Counted from the stretch's first letter, positions 28,255-35,242 are shown. The stretch is DNA of 64,000 nucleotides from an uncultured Rivibacter sp. (GCA_946480925.1 CAMLLU010000013.1:47194-111193), one strand, 5' to 3'. Translations and numbers: made by a program. Notes: generated from the letters alone by a model not told the origin.

Positions 28255-29141
28255 TGAGCCACCGTCAACGTCAGTTCAGCCGGCACACCGCCTCGGTGCA
28301 CCGTGGCCTTCACGGCCTGGCCCACCTTGTCGGCCAGCGCCTGTCGCAGCGCCTGCAAGCTGCTGGCGGGCTGACCGTCTACCTGCACGAGGATGTCGCC
28401 GACACGCATGCCCGCAGCCTGCGCCGGTCCGCCGGGCACGAGGCCGGTGATCAGCAGGCCGTCTGCTTCGCCTTGCACCGCAACGGCTTGCGCGCTGATG
28501 CCGAGGAAGGCGCGCGGCACGTGTCCCTTGGTGAGCAAGGCGTTGACCACGCGGCTCACCGTGGAGGCAGGCACCACCATGCCGTAGCTGCGTGAAAGCG
28601 CCGAGGTCGCGATGCCGACGACGGCACCGCCCGCATCGGCCACCGGTGCGCCCGACAGGCCTTCGTGCAAGCCGCCGTCAAGCCGGATCAGGCGATCGAG
28701 CTGGCCGCCGAGCCAGGTCTCCCACGGCCCGGCGCTGCGGTTGACGATGCCGTGGCTCGCGGTGATGTCGCCCCCGGACGAGCGGCCCACCGCCATCACC
28801 AGGCCGCCGGCCTTCAAGGCCGTGGCGTCGCCCGCCGTAACGGCAGGCGCTGCGGCCTCGGGGATGCGGAACATCGCGAGATCGGTCGACGAGTCGATGC
28901 CTGCCAGCGTGGCCTCCACCACCGTGCCCTCGGGTCCGACGAACGACAGTGCCGCCGGCGTGCGGCGGAACACGTGCGCCACCGTCACCGCGACGCCGGG
29001 TCTCCACGCCACCGCCGTGGCCAGTGCGCGGCCGTGGCGACCGGGCACGCACAAGGTGCTGGCACCCACCGCCTCGGCGAGTGACGACAAGGCTTCTGAA
29101 ACGGCGGCCAGCGGGCTGAGGGCGGGTGCTGCGTTGCTCAT
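28224..29141 (-). CDS. Second S1C serine protease with PDZ domain, no signal peptide
   Basis: The protein has 305 residues. The triad is H56 (TVAHVF), D87 (STDLAMF) and S163 within GLSGAP instead of the usual GNSGGP. A PDZ domain occupies the last 100 residues (GLVPGGPAQAAGMRVGDILVQVDG). There is no signal peptide. The ATG at 29141 has AGGAG eight bases upstream. It overlaps the LuxR-type gene on the same strand, so the two are co-transcribed, while a related protease converges from the other side. The looser active-site loop could mean altered or lost activity. Confidence 0.82.
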   Translation of the reverse strand: MSNAAPALSPLAAVSEALSSLAEAVGASTLCVPGRHGRALATAVAWRPGVAVTVAHVFRRTPAALSFVGPEGTVVEATLAGIDSSTDLAMFRIPEAAAPAVTAGDATALKAGGLVMAVGRSSGGDITASHGIVNRSAGPWETWLGGQLDRLIRLDGGLHEGLSGAPVADAGGAVVGIATSALSRSYGMVVPASTVSRVVNALLTKGHVPRAFLGISAQAVAVQGEADGLLITGLVPGGPAQAAGMRVGDILVQVDGQPASSLQALRQALADKVGQAVKATVHRGGVPAELTLTVAQWPTEKRHHC

Positions 29142-29269
29142 GGTCGGACTCCTGTGCAGAGGACGCTGCCGACGGTACGCGCCTGCGGGCGCCGACGAAT
29201 CCGCCAACTGGCTAGGACTCAACTGGCCAGATGGGGAGGCGGCCCCGTGAATGCAAGATGCCCAAAGCG

Positions 29270-29303
29270 CCCAAAGAAAAAGGGGCGCCCGCAGGCGCCC
29301 CTT
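29270..29303 (-). terminator. Intrinsic terminator after the HNH gene
   Basis: Read on the minus strand, a perfect 10-bp stem (AAGGGGCGCC / GGCGCCCCTT) with a 4-base loop is followed by TTTTTCTTT. It lies 32 bp after the HNH stop and would end the tRNA-rtcB-HNH transcript. Confidence 0.85.
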
Positions 29304-29334
29304 GAGAGAGGTAGAGGAACATCGTCGAAACGGC

Positions 29335-29910
29335 TTAGCTCAGCCGCGAGCCCTTCGGTAGACGCGCCGCCAGCCACTCGTGCACGTCGGCGCGGATGTG
29401 CCTGCCTTCGAGCAGAAAGTCCTCGAAGCGGCTGGGCACGTAGGGCAGGTAGACGAGCGGCATGCCGGCTTCTTCCGGCGTGCGGTCGGCCTTGCGACCG
29501 TTGCAGGGGCCGCAGGCAGTCACCAGGTTCATCCACGTCCAGCCGCCACCGCGCGAGGCGGGCACCACGTGTTCGCACTGCAACTCGCGATCGTGAAAGC
29601 GCCCGCCGCAGTAGGCGCAGGTGTGCCGGTCACGGCGGAACAGCTTGAGCTTGGCGACCGCGGGCGTCACCTCGAACAGGTTGATGCGCGGCGCGCCGCG
29701 CAGCGCGACGATGGGGTGGATCTCGAGCGAAGACTGGCGCTGTGCGGCGACGTTCCAGCCGCCACGCAAGGTGCGCAGCGGCGTGTCGCCCTCGACCCAG
29801 GCCACGGTGCCGCTGGCGTAGTGCAGCGCTGCCTGTTCCAGCGTGATCCAGCGCTGCGGCGTGCCCTGGATGTCGAGTTGCAGGACGTGCTGGTGTGGGT
29901 GCTGGTGCAT
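29335..29910 (-). CDS. HNH endonuclease family protein
   Basis: The protein has 191 residues. The centre holds the HNH core: CAYCGGRF, then LQCEHVVPASRGG, then LVTACGPCNGRKAD, i.e. two Cys-x-x-Cys zinc pairs around the catalytic His-Asn region. The ATG at 29910 has GAAAGGAGG upstream; an extended frame to 29988 overlaps rtcB and is rejected. It follows rtcB by 62 bp and is closed by an intrinsic terminator. Single HNH proteins of this size are widespread in betaproteobacteria and their role is not known; the link to the tRNA operon is by position only. Confidence 0.85.
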   Translation of the reverse strand: MHQHPHQHVLQLDIQGTPQRWITLEQAALHYASGTVAWVEGDTPLRTLRGGWNVAAQRQSSLEIHPIVALRGAPRINLFEVTPAVAKLKLFRRDRHTCAYCGGRFHDRELQCEHVVPASRGGGWTWMNLVTACGPCNGRKADRTPEEAGMPLVYLPYVPSRFEDFLLEGRHIRADVHEWLAARLPKGSRLS

Positions 29911-29972
29911 CGGAGGGGCCTCCTTTCTTCCATCGAGCTTCTGGCCTGAAAGAGCACACCAGCGGATGTCCT

Positions 29973-31175
29973 TCAGCCTTTCACACACAAGACCTGCTTG
30001 AGCGTGTGTTCCACGCTCACCAGGTCGCCCTGAGCGGCCATCACGGCGTCTATGTCCTTGTAGGCGCTGGGGATCTCATCGAGCACCCCTTCGTCCTTGC
30101 GGCACTCCACGCCGCTGGTCTGCGCTGCCAGCGCCTCCAGGTCGAACAGGCGCTTGGCCATGCCGCGCGAATGTCGGCGGCCCGCGCCGTGCGAGCACGA
30201 GCAGTACGACAAGGGGTTGCCCTTGCCGCGCACGATGTAGGACTTCGCACCCATCGAGCCGGGGATGATCCCGAGTTGGCCTTCGCGTGCACTCACCGCG
30301 CCCTTGCGGGTGACCCACACCTTCGAGCCGAAGTGCTCTTCGACGGTCGCGTAGTTGTGGTGGCAGTTGATGGCCGCCTTGGTGGAGCCGACTTCGCGAA
30401 CCAGCGTCTCCCGCAACGCGCGCATCACGCGGAACAGCATCAGGTCGCGGTTGATTGCCGCGTAGTCCTGTGCCCACTGCAAGGCTTCGACGTACTGTTG
30501 AAACTCCACCGTACCTTCGTTCAACCATGCGAGGTCACGGTCGGGCAGGGCAACGCCAGCTTTGACACATGCCTCTCGGGCCATGCCGATGGCCGCTTCG
30601 CCGATCTTCTTGCCGATGTTGCGCGAACCCGAGTGCAGCATTACCCACACTGCGCCGGCCTCGTCGATGCACAGCTCGATGAAATGGTTGCCTCCGCCCA
30701 GCGTGCCGATCTGCTTCCAGATCTTGCGGGCATCAATGGAGCCCAGCACCTGCAGGATCGATAGCTTCTCGAAGCGCGCGTAGAGCTCGTCCATGCGCTG
30801 CTTCAGCACGCGACCGTGCGCGGCTTCATGCGTCGGGTTCACTTCCTTGTCGTGCATCGCGAACCCTACCGGCACCAAAGACTCGATCGCCGAGCGAACG
30901 GTAGCAAGGTTCTCCGGCAGGTCGCTGGCAGCGAGGTCGGTGCGGACGGCACACATCCCGCAGCCGATGTCGACCCCGACCGCCGCGGGAATGATCGCGC
31001 CGCGTGTCGGGATCACCGAGCCGACCGTGGCGCCTTTGCCGAGATGGACGTCCGGCATGATCGCAACGTGGCCAGCAACGATCGGCAAGCCGGCGATGTT
31101 GCGGATCTGGTTGAGCGCCTGGTAGTCGACCTCGACGCCTTCGGTCCATCCGTGGACGTTTTTCATCAGCTCCAT
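29973..31175 (-). CDS. rtcB: RtcB RNA ligase
   Basis: The protein has 400 residues, close to E. coli RtcB. Metal and catalytic positions are present: C72 (VDIGCGM), H164 (GGGNHF), H181 (LHSGSR), H272-H273 (INCHHNY) and the guanylylated H329 (SHGAGR). RtcB joins 2',3'-cyclic-phosphate or 3'-phosphate ends to 5'-OH ends using GTP and repairs cleaved tRNAs and other RNAs. The ATG has CAAGGAG upstream, inside the 18 bp separating it from tRNA-Gln, so it is co-transcribed with ten tRNA genes. The usual partners RtcA and RtcR are not in the window. A longer frame to 31235 would run into the tRNA and is not used. Confidence 0.97.
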   Translation of the reverse strand: MELMKNVHGWTEGVEVDYQALNQIRNIAGLPIVAGHVAIMPDVHLGKGATVGSVIPTRGAIIPAAVGVDIGCGMCAVRTDLAASDLPENLATVRSAIESLVPVGFAMHDKEVNPTHEAAHGRVLKQRMDELYARFEKLSILQVLGSIDARKIWKQIGTLGGGNHFIELCIDEAGAVWVMLHSGSRNIGKKIGEAAIGMAREACVKAGVALPDRDLAWLNEGTVEFQQYVEALQWAQDYAAINRDLMLFRVMRALRETLVREVGSTKAAINCHHNYATVEEHFGSKVWVTRKGAVSAREGQLGIIPGSMGAKSYIVRGKGNPLSYCSCSHGAGRRHSRGMAKRLFDLEALAAQTSGVECRKDEGVLDEIPSAYKDIDAVMAAQGDLVSVEHTLKQVLCVKG

Positions 31176-31193
31176 GGCTGTTTCTCCTTGTTG

Positions 31194-31269
31194 TGGCAGG
31201 GGTGGCAGGGATCGAACCTGCGTGCACCGGTTCAAAGCCGGCTGTCTGAAGCCACTCGACTACACCCCA
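31194..31269 (-). tRNA. tRNA-Gln(TTG)
   Basis: 76 nt with encoded CCA. The anticodon loop CTTTGAA gives TTG. The acceptor has the weak first pair (T1-T72) and G73 typical of glutamine tRNAs. It is the last tRNA of the array, 18 bp before rtcB. Confidence 0.95.
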
Positions 31270-31277
31270 TCCGTGAT

Positions 31278-31352
31278 TGGCGTCTCGTACGGGAATCGAA
31301 CCCGTGTTCCGACATTGAAAGCGTCGTGTCCTGACCACTAGACGAACGAGAC
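31278..31352 (-). tRNA. tRNA-Glu(TTC)
   Basis: 75 nt with encoded CCA and G73. The acceptor GTCTCGT/ACGAGAC is perfect and the loop CTTTCAA gives TTC. It lies 8 bp from the Gln gene. Confidence 0.95.
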
Positions 31353-31365
31353 AGGAAGTTGTCTT

Positions 31366-31455
31366 TGGCGGAGAGCACAGGACTCGAACCTGTGCGGCGC
31401 TTGTGCACCGGCCTTGGCTTAGCAAGCCAACCCCTTACCGCTCGGGCAGCTCTCC
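31366..31455 (-). tRNA. tRNA-Ser(GCT)
   Basis: 90 nt, class II with a long variable arm, encoded CCA and G73. The acceptor GGAGAGC/GCTCTCC is perfect and the loop TTGCTAA gives GCT. Confidence 0.95.
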
Positions 31456-31464
31456 ATGAAGTGT

Positions 31465-31549
31465 TGGTCCCCTCGGCCCGGGTTGAACGGGCATGCCTTG
31501 CGGCCACGGCTTCTGAGACCGTTGCGTCTGCCATTTCCGCCACGAGGGG
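31465..31549 (-). tRNA. tRNA-Leu(CAG)
   Basis: 85 nt, class II, with encoded CCA and A73. The acceptor CCCCTCG/CGAGGGG is perfect and the loop CTCAGAA gives CAG. Confidence 0.95.
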
Positions 31550-31574
31550 TTGTTGGAGCATCGATACGCAAAGG

Positions 31575-31645
31575 GGTGACCGGTCGGAATCGAACTGACG
31601 TCAGCGGCACCACAAACCGCGGCTCTGCCATTGAGCTACGGCCAC
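31575..31645 (-). tRNA. tRNA-His(GTG), atypical: no G-1, no CCA
   Basis: The anticodon loop TTGTGGT gives GTG. The acceptor GTGGCCG/CGGTCAC pairs with one wobble, but the base before G1 is T rather than the G-1 that bacterial histidyl-tRNA synthetase normally needs, and CCA is not encoded (CCT follows C73). The T-stem has one A-C mismatch. It may be poorly charged, decaying, or serving as something other than a translation adaptor. Confidence 0.85.
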
Positions 31646-31681
31646 ACCTTTGCGCACCAGCGCGACTGGGACTGAAAGAGT

Positions 31682-31756
31682 TGGAGAGGCCAGCGTGAAT
31701 CGAACACGCGTGTCGAGGTTTGCAATCTCGTGCCTGAACCATTCGGCCATGGCCTC
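31682..31756 (-). tRNA. tRNA-Cys(GCA)
   Basis: 75 nt with encoded CCA and T73, the cysteine discriminator. The loop TTGCAAA gives GCA. The acceptor GAGGCCA/TGGCCTC is perfect; the anticodon stem closes with an A-C mismatch at its loop end. Confidence 0.92.
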
Positions 31757-31766
31757 GATGAGAAGC

Positions 31767-31842
31767 TGGTCTCGGTGGTCCGGATCGAACGGACGGCCTC
31801 ATGCTCCCAAAGCACGCGCGCTGCCAACTGCGCCACACCGAG
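31767..31842 (-). tRNA. tRNA-Pro(TGG)
   Basis: 76 nt with encoded CCA and A73. The acceptor CTCGGTG/CACCGAG is perfect and the loop TTTGGGA gives TGG. It starts with C1-G72 as prolyl tRNAs do. Confidence 0.94.
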
Positions 31843-31848
31843 AAGAAC

Positions 31849-31927
31849 TGGCACCTCCTGCACGACTCGAACGTGCGACCTCCGGCTTCGTAGGCCGGCG
31901 CTCTGAATCCTGCTGAGCTAAGGAGGT
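31849..31927 (-). tRNA. tRNA-Arg(ACG)
   Basis: 79 nt with encoded CCA and G73. The acceptor ACCTCCT/AGGAGGT is perfect. The loop CTACGAA gives ACG, read as ICG after deamination. Confidence 0.95.
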
Positions 31928-31933
31928 ATGACT

Positions 31934-32009
31934 TGGTGCCGCAGGAGGGACTTGAACCCCCGACGCCCGGCTCTTCAGGCCGGCGCTCTACCAACTGAGC
32001 TACCGCGGC
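31934..32009 (-). tRNA. tRNA-Phe(GAA)
   Basis: 76 nt with encoded CCA and A73. The loop CTGAAGA gives GAA; common bacterial Phe tRNAs have TTGAAAA, so the loop bases around the anticodon are unusual. The acceptor GCCGCGG pairs fully with one wobble. Confidence 0.92.
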
Positions 32010-32014
32010 AAAAC

Positions 32015-32090
32015 TGGCGCCTCGTGCGGGACTCGAACCCGCGACTTCCGGTTAGACAGACCGGCACTCTGACCACTGAGTTAACGAAGC
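32015..32090 (-). tRNA. tRNA-Asp(GTC)
   Basis: 76 nt with encoded CCA and G73 (Asp identity). The loop CTGTCTA gives GTC; the usual Asp loop is CTGTCAC, so bases 37-38 are atypical. It is first in the array. A T7 run directly precedes the 5' end in the transcript. Confidence 0.92.
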
Positions 32091-32400
32091 AAAAAAATCC
32101 ATCCGGTGACGGGTTCCGGCGCCGCCCATTCATTGCGGCCGGTTTCCGCCCATCGAAGCGTGAGCTCGACGAAGGCTTCTTGAAAACGAGAGAGAAATCT
32201 CATTGCGGTTGTGCTCCAGCGCGAGCGCGGTCACACGACCGCTCAGCGCTTGTCTCGCTGCACGTAGCGGGCGTCCCCGTTGCGCACATACCGGCCGCCC
32301 CCGCGCTGGGGAAGAACATGTTCAACCGTTGTGCCGAAACACACCCGCAATGAGACGCGGGCTGCACCGAGGTGCACACGCGTTTCTTGCGTTGGCAAGT
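32091..32400 (-). other. Gene-free spacer between boxA and the first tRNA
   Basis: About 310 bp of the tRNA-operon leader without a credible gene. It contains a perfect palindrome GAACATGTTC (32314-32323), a sigma-54-like match next to it (32321-32338, CGGCAC-N5-TTGAA read on the minus strand, lacking the -12 C), and a GC hairpin near 32223-32245. An open frame of 113 codons crosses the region but starts inside the preceding terminator area and shows no domain. Confidence 0.5.
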
Positions 32401-32411
32401 TGTTAAAGAAC
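32401..32411 (-). promoter_or_regulatory. boxA antitermination element
   Basis: Read on the minus strand the sequence is GTTCTTTAACA, matching the rRNA-operon boxA consensus bound by NusB-S10. It is preceded by two short hairpins (32436-32452 with 7-bp stem GTGACCC/GGGTCAC, and 32419-32430 with GGCGC/GCGCC), like the boxB-boxA order of rRNA leaders. It should let polymerase read through the structured tRNA array into rtcB. Confidence 0.65.
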
Positions 32412-32455
32412 GGTCCGGGGCGCTTGCGCCTCGGTGTGACCCGGTGGGTCACGAG

Positions 32456-32499
32456 CAAACAAAAAGCAAAAAGGCCCGGGTCCTTTCGGAACCGGGCCT
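32456..32499 (-). terminator. Intrinsic terminator/attenuator inside the tRNA-operon leader
   Basis: A 12-bp stem with one mismatch and a TTTC-complement loop (32472-32499) is followed on the minus strand by TTTTTGCTTTTTG. It lies downstream of the minus-strand promoter at 32.8 kb and upstream of boxA and the tRNAs, so it either ends a small separate transcript or acts as an attenuator for the array. Confidence 0.8.
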
Positions 32500-32528
32500 C
32501 GACTTGTGGATCGAGTTGAAGGGGGCGC

Positions 32529-32726
32529 CTATGCGCCTCCCTCGCCCGGGTGTGTCCAATCCTCACTGCGGCGATCGAAACCAAGCGACCCGACCGGTCG
32601 CTGGTTGCCGCTGGTGGATTGGCGGTAATGCTTCATCGCGGCTGCCCGGCAGAAGGCTGCACGCACGAACGCGCACTTGCCCGATAGGGGCAGCTGGCGG
32701 TTGGTGATGTGTCCTGGGGCTTTCAC
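32529..32726 (-). CDS. Possible small ORF in the leader, 65 aa
   Basis: A GTG-started frame (MKAPGHITNRQLPLSGKCAF...) lies between the minus-strand promoter and the terminator. It has no good ribosome-binding site and no recognisable domain, and its third-position G/C is lower than in neighbouring genes. It could be a leader peptide, a small basic protein, or non-coding leader RNA. A second start at 32783 (TTG) would be nearly leaderless. Confidence 0.25.
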   Translation of the reverse strand: MKAPGHITNRQLPLSGKCAFVRAAFCRAAAMKHYRQSTSGNQRPVGSLGFDRRSEDWTHPGEGGA

Positions 32727-32794
32727 GATGGGTGCTTCAGAAAATGGTTGGTGGGAACTTGAAACGCTGCAGGTGCACTGCAACGAGGAGGCGG

Positions 32795-32823
32795 ACTGTA
32801 AAGACTCTTAACTAAATCGTCAA
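32795..32823 (-). promoter_or_regulatory. Sigma-70 promoter of the tRNA-rtcB leader
   Basis: On the minus strand TTGACG (32823-32818), 17 bp, then TACAGT (32800-32795). It overlaps a divergent plus-strand promoter (TTAACT at 32808-32813, 18 bp, GACAAT at 32832-32837) for the HTH gene, so a regulator bound here would affect both directions. Confidence 0.5.
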
Positions 32824-32847
32824 GCAGGTGCGACAATCTTTTTTCTC

Positions 32848-33246
32848 GTGAACGTTTTGCCTGCGCCACAGCCCGTGTCCGACAACACCACTATCACCCG
32901 AAGAAACAACGCCCTTTATCTCTTCCAGCTGTTTGCCGAAGAGCAGATGCGTGCGGGCGTGCCACCCAAGGGCATGGAGCAGGCGTTTGCGCTGAAGTTG
33001 CAGGTCAGCCCCAGCATGTGGAGCCAGATCAAGAGCAGCAGGCCCATTGGCGACAAGCTCGCGCGGCAGGTCGAGGCGGCGTGCGGCCAGCCCGCGGGGT
33101 GGCTCGATGAAGAGCAGCAGCCGCAGGGCCTGAGTGCCGCGGAGCAGCAGTTCCTGGCGCTGGCCCTGAAGGCCTGGCGGTCGACCAACGCCGAAGGCCG
33201 CAAGCGCCTGAAGCTGGCGATGAAGGAAACGCTGTCGGCCCCTTGA
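32848..33246 (+). CDS. Small helix-turn-helix (XRE/CI-like) regulator
   Basis: The protein has about 132 residues from GTG 32848 (another GTG at 32875 is possible). The centre, FALKLQVSPSMWSQIKSSRPIGDKLARQVE followed by PAGWLDE, has the look of phage CI/Cro-type HTH proteins. The C-terminus is a short helical tail (LKAWRSTNAEGRKRLKLAMKE). The gene is divergent from the tRNA-rtcB leader and its promoter overlaps that of the leader, so it is the best local candidate for the operon's regulator. It converges on livM with 3 bp between. Confidence 0.72.
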   Translation: MNVLPAPQPVSDNTTITRRNNALYLFQLFAEEQMRAGVPPKGMEQAFALKLQVSPSMWSQIKSSRPIGDKLARQVEAACGQPAGWLDEEQQPQGLSAAEQQFLALALKAWRSTNAEGRKRLKLAMKETLSAP

Positions 33247-33249
33247 GCC

Positions 33250-34278
33250 TCAAGGGGCGTGCTTGTGCGCACGCCGCTCGCGCCAAGCCAGCAGCTCACC
33301 GACGAAGCCGCGTCGGAAGGCCAGCACGCACAGCACGAAGATGGCGCCGATGATCACCGTGACCCACGATCCCACGCGGTCGGCCAGGAAGTTCTGCAGC
33401 CCGACGATGGTGAAGGCTCCCAGCACCGGGCCGGTGAAGGTGCCCATGCCGCCCAGCAGCGTCATCAGCACCACTTCGCCCGAGAGCGACCAGTGCACGT
33501 CGGACAGCGTGGCGAAGCCGAGCACGAGCGTCTTCAACGCACCGGCCAGACCCGCCAGCGCGGTGGACAGCACGAAGGCCAGGAGCTTGTAGCGGTCGAC
33601 GTGGTAGCCCAGCGAGATGGCGCGCGCTTCGTTCTCGCGAATGGCCTTGAGCACCTGGCCGTAGGGCGAATGCACGATGCGGATGATGGCGAGGAACACC
33701 GCCACGAACACCGCGAGCACGAAAAAGTACATCACTAGGTCGTTCTCGAGCGGCAGCAGGCCGAGAAGCTTGCCGCGCGGCACGCCCTGCAGGCCGTCTT
33801 CTCCGCCGGTGAAGGGTGCCTGCAGGCACACGAAGTACACCATCTGCGCCATCGCGAGCGTGATCATCGCGAAGTAGATGCCCTGGCGGCGGATCGCGAT
33901 GAGCCCGACCACGAGGCCGATGGCGGCGGCCACCAGCGTGCCGGCCAGCAGGCCCAGCTCGGGTGACAGCCCGGCCGATCGCACCAGCCAGCCGGTGGCG
34001 TAGGCAGCCGAGCCCATGAACGCGGCATGCCCGAAGGACAGCAGGCCGGTGAAGCCCAGCAGCAGGTTGAAGGCGCACGCGAAGATCGCGAAGCACAGCG
34101 CCTTCATGAGGAACACGGGGTAGATGCCGGCGAAGGGCGCGACGGCGAGCGCGGCCAGCACCACCAGCCAGGCGGTGCGTGCGGCACGGTGCTGGCCGGC
34201 CGGTGCCATGGGGCCGGCCTTGGGCGCAGCGGGCGTGGCGCTGACGGAGGAGGTGGCGGCCGTTGCGGGAGTGGTCAC
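33250..34278 (-). CDS. livM: Branched-chain amino acid ABC transporter permease LivM
   Basis: The protein has 342 residues, with an N-terminal Ala/Pro-rich extension of about 35 residues before the first of roughly ten helices. Signatures are FNLLLGFTGLLSFGHAAFMGSAAY and the EAA-like AIRENEARAISLGYHVDRYKL cytoplasmic loop that contacts the ATPases. It begins at a GTG one base after the livH stop, with AAGGAG overlapping the end of livH. It is the last gene of the liv operon and forms the inner-membrane channel with LivH. Confidence 0.95.
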   Translation of the reverse strand: MTTPATAATSSVSATPAAPKAGPMAPAGQHRAARTAWLVVLAALAVAPFAGIYPVFLMKALCFAIFACAFNLLLGFTGLLSFGHAAFMGSAAYATGWLVRSAGLSPELGLLAGTLVAAAIGLVVGLIAIRRQGIYFAMITLAMAQMVYFVCLQAPFTGGEDGLQGVPRGKLLGLLPLENDLVMYFFVLAVFVAVFLAIIRIVHSPYGQVLKAIRENEARAISLGYHVDRYKLLAFVLSTALAGLAGALKTLVLGFATLSDVHWSLSGEVVLMTLLGGMGTFTGPVLGAFTIVGLQNFLADRVGSWVTVIIGAIFVLCVLAFRRGFVGELLAWRERRAHKHAP

Positions 34279-34279
34279 G

Positions 34280-35167
34280 TCACTTCTCCTTGCCGAACAG
34301 GCCCGCGGGGCGAAGCATCAGCACGATGGCCATGATCACGAACACCACGATGTTCGACCCCTCCGGGTAGAACACCTTGGTGAGTCCTTCGATCAAGCCC
34401 AGCAGCAGGCCGGTGACGATGGAGCCGAGGATGGACCCCATGCCGCCGATCACCACCACCGCGAACACCACGATGATGAGGTTGGAGCCCATGAGCGGCG
34501 TGATCTGGATCACCGGCGCTGCCAGCACGCCGGCCATGGCTGCCAGCGCGGCGCCACCGGCGTAGGTGAACATCACCATGCGCGGCACGTTGATGCCGAA
34601 GGCCTGCACCAGCGCCGGGTTCTCGGTGCCGGCACGAAGCTTGGCGCCCAGACTGGTCTTTTCGATGAGGAACCACGTGGTGAGGCAGATGGCGAGCGAT
34701 GCCACGATGACCCAGCCGCGGTAGTTGGGCAGGATCATGAAGCCCAGGTTGGTGGCGCCCTGCAGTGCTTCGGGCACGGGGTATTGCTGGCCGGACACGC
34801 CGAACCGGTCGCGGAAGATGCCTTCGGCGATGAGCGCGAGGCCGAAGGTGAGCAGCAGGCCGTACAGCGGGTCGAGCTTGTAAAGGTGCTTGAGGAAGAG
34901 CCGCTCGATCAGCACGCCCAATGCGCCCACCACCAGCGGTGCCATCACGAGGGCCAGCCAGTAGTTCAGGCCCAGGTGCTCCAGCATCAGCCACGCCACG
35001 TAGGCGCCGATCATGTAGAGCGCGCCGTGCGCGAAGTTGACGATGCCCAGCAGGCCGAAGATCACTGCGAGCCCCAGGCTCAGCATGGCGTAGAACGAAC
35101 CGTTGACCAGCCCGAGCAGCAGCTGGCCCAGCAGGGCTTGCAGGGGGATGCCGAAGATTTCAGTCAT
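34280..35167 (-). CDS. livH: Branched-chain amino acid ABC transporter permease LivH
   Basis: The protein has 295 residues and about eight helices. Characteristic stretches are LVNGSFYAMLSLGLAVIFGLLGIVNFAHGALYMIGAYV at the N-terminus and the GTENPALVQAFGINVPRMVMFTYAGGAALA loop. It lies between livK and livM with a 75-bp and 1-bp gap. It pairs with LivM as the membrane channel. Confidence 0.96.
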   Translation of the reverse strand: MTEIFGIPLQALLGQLLLGLVNGSFYAMLSLGLAVIFGLLGIVNFAHGALYMIGAYVAWLMLEHLGLNYWLALVMAPLVVGALGVLIERLFLKHLYKLDPLYGLLLTFGLALIAEGIFRDRFGVSGQQYPVPEALQGATNLGFMILPNYRGWVIVASLAICLTTWFLIEKTSLGAKLRAGTENPALVQAFGINVPRMVMFTYAGGAALAAMAGVLAAPVIQITPLMGSNLIIVVFAVVVIGGMGSILGSIVTGLLLGLIEGLTKVFYPEGSNIVVFVIMAIVLMLRPAGLFGKEK

Positions 35168-35242
35168 GGCTTCGCGGTGGCCGGGCTGTCCGTCTCAAGT
35201 GGCGGTACGGCGGAGCTGGCTTCGCCGGCCCGCCGACGTCTT

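Noticed and set aside
31194..32090. Several plus and minus open frames across the tRNA array
   Set aside because: They consist of tRNA sequence; the ten cloverleaf folds explain the region completely.
32243..32584. A 113-codon minus-strand frame in the tRNA-operon leader
   Set aside because: It runs through the terminator hairpin and boxA, has no ribosome site and no recognisable domain.
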